DNA from: CAVQFO01 sp963711725
GTDB taxonomy: Bacteria; Pseudomonadota; Gammaproteobacteria; Nitrococcales; Aquisalimonadaceae
Assembly (NCBI GenBank): GCA_963711725.1
Contig: CAVQFO010000027.1
Location: forward strand, 101,053-165,052
DNA: 64,000 nt
Direction of reading: 5' to 3'
The notes under the pieces are model-generated. The model had not been told where the DNA came from, ran no database searches, and saw nothing but the letters and a program-made list of their open reading frames with translations. Position numbers and translations under genes: made by a program. Shown in pieces: positions 57,692 to 64,000 of this stretch (its first letter is position 1; each line of letters starts with the position of its first letter).

Positions 57692-58435
57692 ATGACCACC
57701 GAAACACAAGCTCAGGAACAAACCAACGAGGCGTCCGCACCGGCGTCCATCATCGACAACTGGCTGCGGGTCATCACCCGCCCGGCGGAATTCTTCCGCG
57801 ACATGCAACCCGAAGGCGGCTTCAACGCGCCGCTGCTCTTCATGGTGCTGACCGGCGTGGCGGCCGGGTTGGTGCGGGCCGTGCTGATCCTGGTCGGCCT
57901 GGGACACGGCGGCTCATCGGTGGGCACGGCTCTGGCCTCCATCATCGTGGTGCCGATCCTGGTGGCCATCTTCGGCTTTCTGGGCGCCGGCATTCTCTAT
58001 CTGATCTGGCGTGCCATGGGCTCGGATCGTGACTACGAAACGGCCTACCGCTGCACCGCCTACGGCTCGGCCATCTCGCCACTGACCCAACTTCTGCTGA
58101 TCATTCCCTACCTGGGTGCCGTAGCCGGCCTGGTTTGGTGGACGCTGATTCTGATCACCGCCAGCACCGAGGTACACGCCATCGCCCGGCCCAGGGCGCT
58201 GAAGGTATTCGGCGCCATCGCCGTGGTACTGGCCATTCTCAGCGTAGGTTCCGAGATGGCGGCCCGCCGCATGGAAGCCAGTCTGGCCGACATGCAATCC
58301 CAGTTTCAGTCCGGAAACGGCCAGCCCAAGGACGCCACCCAGGCCATGCAACAGCTCGGCACTATGCTCCAAAAGGTGGGCAAGGCCGCCCAGAAGGATC
58401 AGCAATCGCCCGCGGCCTCGCCGCAAACTGACTGA
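57692..58435 (+). CDS. Yip1-family membrane protein
   Basis: A 247-residue protein with five predicted membrane helices between residues 48 and 190, including LLFMVLTGVAAGLVRAVLIL and TALASIIVVPILVAIFGF. The FRDMQPEGGFNAPLLFMVL start is typical of the Yip1 domain, found in bacteria in membrane proteins with unknown roles. A polar C-terminal tail (about 200-247) is rich in Gln and Ala. The start has GGAG seven bases upstream. It is the only integral membrane protein in the secreted-gene series. Confidence 0.88.
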   Translation: MTTETQAQEQTNEASAPASIIDNWLRVITRPAEFFRDMQPEGGFNAPLLFMVLTGVAAGLVRAVLILVGLGHGGSSVGTALASIIVVPILVAIFGFLGAGILYLIWRAMGSDRDYETAYRCTAYGSAISPLTQLLLIIPYLGAVAGLVWWTLILITASTEVHAIARPRALKVFGAIAVVLAILSVGSEMAARRMEASLADMQSQFQSGNGQPKDATQAMQQLGTMLQKVGKAAQKDQQSPAASPQTD

Positions 58436-58446
58436 GGTTCAAGACC

Positions 58447-58965
58447 ATGAACAAGTTCGGCCGCGCCACCATTCTCGGCACATTGCTCGCCCTGGCGACG
58501 AGTGTTGCCGCCGTACCCTACGCGCCCAAACCTCCGCTCAATGACCTTGGTCGGCAAATGGCCGAGGCCATGAAAAAGGCCGGGCAGAAACCGCCGGACA
58601 TGATCCCGGACGCGGATACCGTGACCCTACCGGCGTACCCCGGGAGTTATGTCGTGATGACCATGATTCCCCAGGACCACAACGGCATGCTGCCCGCCAT
58701 CACCCTGGTGAGCACGGACCCGGTGGGAAAGGTCTTTGACTGGTACAAGGCCCATATCCACCGCAAAGGCTGGACCTCGGACCCCAAGATGCACATGGTC
58801 CGTGCCCCGGGATGGAAGCTTTACAAGACGGCCGTCACCCCGCATGTGTGGATTCGTAAAATGAAGAAAGGCGGGGGCCTGCTAACCCTGTACGACGTGC
58901 CGGGTGCGCAGACCGTCATCACCGTGACTTACAAACCGCGCGGCACCTCGGGTAAAAGCAAATGA
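58447..58965 (+). CDS. Secreted protein with YPG-type domain
   Basis: A 172-residue exported protein: signal peptide at residues 1-22, then about 150 residues without a known name. It has TLPAYPGSYVVMTMIP, a V-x3-WYKAHIHRKGW helix and the strand GWKLYKTAVTPHVWI. The YPG element, an intervening strand and the V-x-x-W/F-Y helix also occur in the product of the next gene (YPGAVPD, VKAFYTGR), so the two share a domain. It ends overlapping that gene by four bases. Confidence 0.78.
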   Translation: MNKFGRATILGTLLALATSVAAVPYAPKPPLNDLGRQMAEAMKKAGQKPPDMIPDADTVTLPAYPGSYVVMTMIPQDHNGMLPAITLVSTDPVGKVFDWYKAHIHRKGWTSDPKMHMVRAPGWKLYKTAVTPHVWIRKMKKGGGLLTLYDVPGAQTVITVTYKPRGTSGKSK

Positions 58966-59966
58966 TGTCCTTCATTCAACGAAGCCTTCAAAAGGCCATG
59001 TTCGCCGCCCTGCTGATCGCCACCCAGGCCTCGGCAGCGGGCCTGCTTGCGCCGGTCTATCCCGGCGCCGTTCCCGACCCCAAAGCCGGCGATGTGACCG
59101 TGCGGGTCTTTCTCAGCAAGGCGCCGCTCAATAAGGTCAAGGCGTTCTACACCGGGCGCGTCGGGAAGATGATGCCGGGGTCTGATATTGAGAGCGACGC
59201 CGCCCAGTTCAACTGCCCCGCCGACCAGGAAGTACCCTGTTATGCCGCCGAGGTCATGGACCAGAGCCAGGTCGCCCGTCAACTCCGCGACATGACCCAA
59301 GCCAAAGTGGTGGGCGTAATGATTCAAGGCAAGGCCGGGCGCAAGGACCAGCCGCCGCCCGCCAGCGGGGACAAAGGCGACGATGCCATGGGCCAGAAAC
59401 TGGCGCAGATGGAGCAGAAAGAGATCAACGCGATGAACCGGGAAATCAATAGCCAGATGACCCCGGCCGACCGGAAAATTGCCGCCATGTCCGATCTCTT
59501 CGAGGGACTCAAAGACGAGGTGGCCGCGGGCCGCCACACCAAACCGGAGCTGCTGGCGGCGTACAAGCGCTACCAGGATCTGGAAACCGCCTGGTTCCCT
59601 ACCGTCAAGGCCCCTAACGGGCAGCGCGAATCCTACGATCAGTTCAAACTGGCGCACCTCAAGGCATCCATCACCCAAAACACACAAACTGGCGTTGCGC
59701 CCGCCGCGGCCAGCGGACAGGACATGGCGGCCCTGGCCAAAAGGATGCAGGCCGCCGTGCAAGCCGGCCGCATGGACGAGGTTCAGGCGCTGGAGAGGCA
59801 AATGCAAAGCCAGATGCAGCAGCAACCGGCCCAGCGCGGGGCTGCTCTTGAAGCGGTAACCAAGGACTACTGGAACCAGTGGATGGCGTTCCTCCGCGAT
59901 TTGCGCGCCCACGCGTATCGCACCCGGATCTGGATCAATACGCCCCCCAAATCCTGGGGTTACTAA
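58962..59966 (+). CDS. Secreted protein with YPG-type domain and coiled coil
   Basis: A 334-residue exported protein. The signal peptide covers residues 1-25. A YPG-type domain (about 30-130) with YPGAVPDPKAGDVTVRVFLS and VKAFYTGRVG precedes a charged, probably helical region (about 145-240) containing MEQKEINAMNREINSQM and a C-terminal Gln/Met-rich stretch. It ends in RIWINTPPKSWGY. The pair with the preceding gene looks like an ancient duplication. It is the last gene before the STAND regulator, 85 bases on. No enzymatic motif is seen. Confidence 0.78.
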   Translation: MMSFIQRSLQKAMFAALLIATQASAAGLLAPVYPGAVPDPKAGDVTVRVFLSKAPLNKVKAFYTGRVGKMMPGSDIESDAAQFNCPADQEVPCYAAEVMDQSQVARQLRDMTQAKVVGVMIQGKAGRKDQPPPASGDKGDDAMGQKLAQMEQKEINAMNREINSQMTPADRKIAAMSDLFEGLKDEVAAGRHTKPELLAAYKRYQDLETAWFPTVKAPNGQRESYDQFKLAHLKASITQNTQTGVAPAAASGQDMAALAKRMQAAVQAGRMDEVQALERQMQSQMQQQPAQRGAALEAVTKDYWNQWMAFLRDLRAHAYRTRIWINTPPKSWGY

Positions 59967-60051
59967 TATTTAAGTACCCTTCGTCATTGCTCGCGGAGAA
60001 CTCGATGAACGCGCGAACGGAAACGCATAGCCCACGGGAAGGTGCCGGCCA

Positions 60052-63000
60052 GTGACCAGCGGCCGCCAGCACCGGCGTCGAGCCGCGGCCTCGCTTGCCA
60101 AGTTCACCCCGCCCACCGTGGGGGAGGACATACTGCCCCGACCGCGCCTGTTCCGCCGAATCGACAAGGCGTTCGCGAGCAACCGCCCGGTTTGGGTGGA
60201 TGGCCCCGCCGGCGCCGGCAAGACCATGCTGGCGGCCAGCTACATCGCCGCAACGGGCACCACCGTCGCCTGGACGAAGCTGGATGCGGCGGATAGCGAC
60301 CCAGCCGCCTATTTCCAATCCCTATCCAAGGCATTGCCCACGACCAGTGAAGGCCGACCGCCCGCTTTCGATGGCCGCATCCAACAAGACCCGGTTGCAT
60401 TCGCTCGCCGGTTTTTTGAAACGCTGTTCGCCTGCCTGCCACCCGGCGGCATTCTGATTCTGGACGACCACCAGGAAGCCGGGCAGGGACAACTGACGGA
60501 GCAGTTGATCGCCGTCGCGGCCGAGATCCTGCCGCCGGACCGCCACCTGCTTGTACTGAGCCGTCTCTCTCCCCCAACAACCCTGGCCGAATCCGGCGGC
60601 CGCGTGGAACGCCTCGATTGGGACGCGCTGCGCCTGAACAAGAGCGAAGCCGTGGCTTTGGCCAAGCTGCGTGCCGCGGACTCATCCACGGTTCCCGAAC
60701 AGCTCAACCACCGCGTGCACGGCTGGGTCGCCGGGCTGGTGTTGCTGATCCAAGCGGCGGGCGCCGGGTTGGCCGATGCCAACGCCGGCGTCGCGCCCGA
60801 GACCGTGAACGACTACTTCACCGCCGAAATCCTGCAATCCACCGACGATGAGCGCCTGGAAATCCTCGGCCCGCTCTCACTCCTGCCCCAGTTCACCGTG
60901 CCCCAGGCCACCGAGCTGACCGGCCACCCGAAGGCGGCGCGGTTGGTCGCCGACCTACAAGCCCAGGGGTATTTCGTAACCCGTCACGAATCACCAGGGC
61001 ACCAGGCATCATTTCAATTCCATCCGCTTTTCCGGCAGTTTCTGCGCGATCGCATGGACCAGGCCTTCGGCCCCGAGCAACTCAACCGGGTTCAGCGAAT
61101 AGCCGCAGCAGTGGCCGCCAAATCGGACGACCTCGACACCGCCTTGGACCTCTACGTGCAAGCCGGCGCTCAGGAGGAGGCGCAGGCGCTGATACTGGAA
61201 CATGCCGAGAACCTGATCGAAACCAGCCGCAATGCAACTCTGCTGCGCTGGCTGGATCGCGTCCCGGAGTCGCAGTTCCACGCCAACCCCTATCTGCTGC
61301 TGTGGCGTGGAGCCGCACGGGCACCCATGGATGCCGCGGCCAGCCGCGCCAGCCTGGAACCGGCCTACGACGCTCTTAGAGCCGCCGGCGACGACACTGC
61401 GGCATTGTTCGCTTTATGCCTCGTCGTGGAAGGCATGGTCTATGAATGGGGCGACATGCACCGCCTGGACCGCTGGATCACCGCCTATTCCGAATTGGCC
61501 CCGGCCGCAGCCCACGCGCCCACATCGTTGGCTACCCGCGTCATCGTCGCCATGTTCTCCGCCATGGCCTACCACCGGCCTCACGACCGGACCATGGGTA
61601 AATGGGCCGCCCAGGCGCGTGACGTTTTCCAGCGCGCGCCCGATGCCGTTACCCGCGTACTCATCGCCAACCAGCTATCCATCTTCTACGCCTTCATGCG
61701 CGGCGACATGGCGCTGGCCGCCGTGTTCCTGGACGCCATCCGGGTGGAGGCCGAACAGTTCGATCCGCCCGGCTTTGCCACCGTCGCCTTCGAAACCCTG
61801 AGTGGCGTGATTGGCCTATGGAACGACGGCTCTCACGGCCAAGCCGCTCAGTCCATCCAGCGCGCGCTGTCCTTGGCCGATGAATCCGGTTTTCATCTGA
61901 TGGATTTCCTGGCCTGCGCTTGCGGGGCCTGGATCGCCATCTCCGCTCGCGACCTGGAGGAGGCTGATCGTTATCTGCAGCGCCTGAGCGCGACACCGGG
62001 TCACGAAGCACCGTTGAACCAATGCGTGCTCCACGACACCCGCGCCATCCGTCATCTCCACGCCGGCCGGCTGGACCAGGCCCGGGCCGAAGTGGGGCTG
62101 AGCCTGGAGTTGGCCAACCGCGGCGGCATGCCATACGCGAAAACCGCCTGTCTGCTGACCGCATCCCGCATCAGCAGCCTGCGCGGCGAATACGACGGCG
62201 CCGCCCAATACCGCGCAGAGGCCCGGGCCATCGCCCGCGCCATGGACAACAAGTTCATCGAACATCATCTGCGCTGGTTCGAAGCAGCGGATTTGTACGC
62301 CCGCCGGGAACACGAGGCCGCTCGGAAAGCGCTGGCGGACGCCCTGGCCCTGGGACAGGGGTTCTTCGCCAACCTCTGGCTGGATCAGGACACGCTGGCG
62401 GAACTCTGTACCCTGGGCCTTGAGGCCGGTTTCGATACCGCTCATATGCGCCGGTTGGTGCTGCGGCATCATCTCAAGGCGCCCGGCCAAGCCAGCACCG
62501 TCGCGAACTGGCCGTTTCGGCTGCGCATCCGCGCCTTGCGCGGCCTGGACGTAAAGATCCTCACCGACAACGGCTACCGCCCGGTTTCCTTGCGGGGCAG
62601 AACCGGCCAGTTGCTGGAGGCCCTGGTTCGGATGGGCGGACACAACGTGCCCCAGGAGGCGCTTACCGATCTTCTCTGGCCGGAAGCCGAGGGCGATGCC
62701 GCCCGCCGCAGCTTCGACACCACTCTGCACCGCCTGCGCCGAGCACTGGATGATGACCAACTGATCGGCTTGGAGGGGGGGCGCCTGTCCCTCGATGCGG
62801 GCTATTGCTGGACCGATGTGGGCGCCGCGGAGCTCGCCGCGGAAGAGGCGGTCCGCGCCATGCGCACCGAAGCCCCCACCGAAGCACTGGCGACAGTCAC
62901 CAGTCGGCTGCTCGCGTTGACCATGGACATCGAACCCACCGGCGCTCCGCACCACCTGCAAGGACAGGATCGGCAATTCCGGCGGCACGTCCGCCGCACC

Positions 63001-63261
63001 CTGGATCAACTCGGCCAATACTGGGCCGGCCGCAAAGACTGGCAACGAGCCATCAACACACTCGAGGAAGCCGTGCGCATCGATCCCACCGCGGAATCGG
63101 CCTACGTGCATCTGATGGAGGTCTATCTGGGACAGGGGTTCAATGCCGAAGCATTGTCGGCCTATCAGCTATGCCAACACCATCTGCAGTCGGAATTCGG
63201 TATCGATCCGGGCCCCGAACTGCAAACGCTACGGGGGCACATAACGGGAAGCCGAGGCTGA
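60052..63261 (+). CDS. STAND-type ATPase regulator with C-terminal HTH-BTAD
   Basis: A 1069-residue MalT-like regulator. The P-loop GPAGAGKT is at residues 51-58 and Walker B is LILDDHQ near 145. A winged-helix-like segment and a long helical TPR region (about 350-810) follow. The final 240 residues contain an OmpR-type DNA-binding domain (RPVSLRGRTGQLLEALVRMG, LTDLLWPEAEGD, RRALDDDQL) and a BTAD domain ending LQTLRGHITGSRG. Such SARP-like regulators bind short direct repeats. The start is GTG with GGAAGG nine bases upstream. It may control the upstream secreted cluster, the gene at 63417, or itself. Confidence 0.9.
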   Translation: MTSGRQHRRRAAASLAKFTPPTVGEDILPRPRLFRRIDKAFASNRPVWVDGPAGAGKTMLAASYIAATGTTVAWTKLDAADSDPAAYFQSLSKALPTTSEGRPPAFDGRIQQDPVAFARRFFETLFACLPPGGILILDDHQEAGQGQLTEQLIAVAAEILPPDRHLLVLSRLSPPTTLAESGGRVERLDWDALRLNKSEAVALAKLRAADSSTVPEQLNHRVHGWVAGLVLLIQAAGAGLADANAGVAPETVNDYFTAEILQSTDDERLEILGPLSLLPQFTVPQATELTGHPKAARLVADLQAQGYFVTRHESPGHQASFQFHPLFRQFLRDRMDQAFGPEQLNRVQRIAAAVAAKSDDLDTALDLYVQAGAQEEAQALILEHAENLIETSRNATLLRWLDRVPESQFHANPYLLLWRGAARAPMDAAASRASLEPAYDALRAAGDDTAALFALCLVVEGMVYEWGDMHRLDRWITAYSELAPAAAHAPTSLATRVIVAMFSAMAYHRPHDRTMGKWAAQARDVFQRAPDAVTRVLIANQLSIFYAFMRGDMALAAVFLDAIRVEAEQFDPPGFATVAFETLSGVIGLWNDGSHGQAAQSIQRALSLADESGFHLMDFLACACGAWIAISARDLEEADRYLQRLSATPGHEAPLNQCVLHDTRAIRHLHAGRLDQARAEVGLSLELANRGGMPYAKTACLLTASRISSLRGEYDGAAQYRAEARAIARAMDNKFIEHHLRWFEAADLYARREHEAARKALADALALGQGFFANLWLDQDTLAELCTLGLEAGFDTAHMRRLVLRHHLKAPGQASTVANWPFRLRIRALRGLDVKILTDNGYRPVSLRGRTGQLLEALVRMGGHNVPQEALTDLLWPEAEGDAARRSFDTTLHRLRRALDDDQLIGLEGGRLSLDAGYCWTDVGAAELAAEEAVRAMRTEAPTEALATVTSRLLALTMDIEPTGAPHHLQGQDRQFRRHVRRTLDQLGQYWAGRKDWQRAINTLEEAVRIDPTAESAYVHLMEVYLGQGFNAEALSAYQLCQHHLQSEFGIDPGPELQTLRGHITGSRG

Positions 63262-63308
63262 AAGGGCGCACACCGCGATTCGGACCAACGGTAGCCAAGC
63301 GGCACTTA

Positions 63309-63327
63309 CTGTAAGACGTCTGTAAGA
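63309..63327 (+). promoter_or_regulatory. Direct repeat with 11-bp period, possible BTAD-regulator site
   Basis: CTGTAAGA occurs twice, at 63309-63316 and 63320-63327, with an 11-bp period. SARP-type regulators are known to bind heptamer repeats at this 11-bp spacing in front of promoters. It lies between the STAND-BTAD gene and the sensor gene, about 90 bases before the latter. There are only two copies, and no -10/-35 has been assigned. Confidence 0.4.
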
Positions 63328-63416
63328 ACCCGTCTTCCAAAATCGAAAGCGATTGCGAAAACGATAATCCGGGCACGGCTACGAGAGGCCGCGAGCCCGG
63401 AAACGAGGGTAGACGA

Positions 63417-63995
63417 GTGACAGGGACGAACAGCGCAGCACTGCCGGCCGCTTACCGCCGCGCTCCTTGCCGGCTCGGGCTCCAGGGCAAATTAGCGCTG
63501 AGCATTCTGGTGGCGGTAGCTGCGTCCATCCTGATCATTAGCGTCACCCTGGATGTGTTCGGGCAGGATCGCGTCTACCGCGCCAATCTGGAGGAATCAA
63601 AGGCCCAAGTGGAAGCCGCCAGCCTGGCGTTTGCCCAAGCCCTTCACAACAAAGACGAAGTTCTATTGGACGCGCTGGTCCATGAGCTGCAAAGCCGCCG
63701 GGAACTGCACATAAAGCAGGCCTACGTGCTGGATACCACCGGCCGGGTCGTAGCCCATTCCCGCAGCAGCGAATACGGCAAGACTTATCCGCTGCCCACC
63801 CTGTTGCGAACCGCCAACCCCCGGAGCCTGGCCCAGATCGTCTCCAGCGGCGGCCCCACCTTCAAAGTGGTCAGTCTGCTCCAGACCCAAGGGCAGACGC
63901 TGGGCGCGCTGACCGTGCTATTCACCACCGCGCATCTCGCCCGCCGCCTGCATTCGGAACTGTTGTGGGTCTGGGGACAACCATCCCCGTTTTGA
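63417..63995 (+). CDS. Membrane sensor protein, N-terminal part, probable frameshift at 63974
   Basis: The open frame (192 residues, GTG start) reads a membrane helix (about 24-48), then an extracytoplasmic stretch of about 120 residues with RVYRANLEESKAQVEAASLA and VLDTTGRVVAHS, a CHASE/Cache-like sensor region. It stops just after LHSELLWVWG. One G added to the GGGG at 63974-63977 would change the ending to WVWGTTIPVLIL, a hydrophobic helix expected before HAMP and kinase, cyclase or other output domains, and would run out of the window. So it is likely truncated by the edge and perhaps by an indel. Output domain unknown. Confidence 0.65.
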   Translation: MTGTNSAALPAAYRRAPCRLGLQGKLALSILVAVAASILIISVTLDVFGQDRVYRANLEESKAQVEAASLAFAQALHNKDEVLLDALVHELQSRRELHIKQAYVLDTTGRVVAHSRSSEYGKTYPLPTLLRTANPRSLAQIVSSGGPTFKVVSLLQTQGQTLGALTVLFTTAHLARRLHSELLWVWGQPSPF

Positions 63996-64000
63996 TACTG

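Noticed and set aside
1..64000. CRISPR arrays, rRNA and tRNA genes
   Set aside because: No evenly spaced repeats or rRNA-like blocks were recognised on either strand; the repeats found are palindromic intergenic elements. A tRNA search program could still find one I missed.

Overview
The window looks like chromosome of a high-GC gammaproteobacterium. RdgC, RsmJ, the tesA/ybbA/ybbP arrangement and the FFLEELY-motif protein all point there, and a Chromatiales-like sulfur or storage-polymer bacterium is my best guess (inference). I see no rRNA, tRNA, CRISPR array, phage gene or transposase. Carbon and energy storage dominates: two PHA synthases, two phasins, a PHA-system protein, a fatty acyl-CoA reductase, a wax ester synthase/DGAT and two patatin-type lipases.

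Layout. 1-6780 (minus): the start of a sulfhydrogenase beta-like subunit behind a perfect FNR-type box, then acetate kinase, a MaoC-phosphotransacylase fusion, FabI, a PhaC-family polymerase and a MaoC hydratase. 6803-10579: ybbP/ybbA export ABC pair divergent from tesA. 10823-15266 (minus): rdgC, purK, purE, an alpha/beta hydrolase and a secreted protein. 15424-17610: dxs and a small flagellar-rod-like protein. 17742-20178 (minus): HDOD protein, a frameshifted spermidine-synthase-like gene, DUF2835 and TfoX-like genes. 20316-22109: phaC with a clear terminator. 22359-23159: rsmJ. 23234-27838 (minus): Gld-type ABC transporter operon. 28055-29344: PAS-GGDEF diguanylate cyclase. 29558-37817: kdpFABC-DE with a plausible KdpE operator; kdpB and kdpD carry apparent one-base frameshifts. 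38035-40117 (minus): cobalamin adenosyltransferase and pyruvate kinase; 40201-42031: glpK and a PHA-system protein.

42074-53354 is a neutral-lipid and PHA storage region: FFLEELY protein, RssA-like patatin, fatty acyl-CoA reductase, lipase, phasin, patatin, phasin, TPR protein, WS/DGAT and a peroxiredoxin-like protein. Acyl-CoA could be reduced to fatty alcohol (44283-46268) and esterified (51244-52686), while phasins coat PHA granules made by the synthases elsewhere in the window.

53979-63995 is the least explained part. Secreted proteins of unknown function, a CsgG-like lipoprotein, a PASTA protein and a Yip1 membrane protein lie in tight same-strand order behind a consensus sigma-54 promoter. 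A 1069-residue STAND ATPase with a C-terminal OmpR-type HTH/BTAD follows, and then a membrane sensor protein preceded by an 11-bp-period direct repeat. This is the best candidate for an undescribed envelope or secretion system.

Intergenic regions are rich in palindromic repeats of several families. At least six apparent one-base indels occur, several at short homopolymers, so the assembly may contain sequencing errors.
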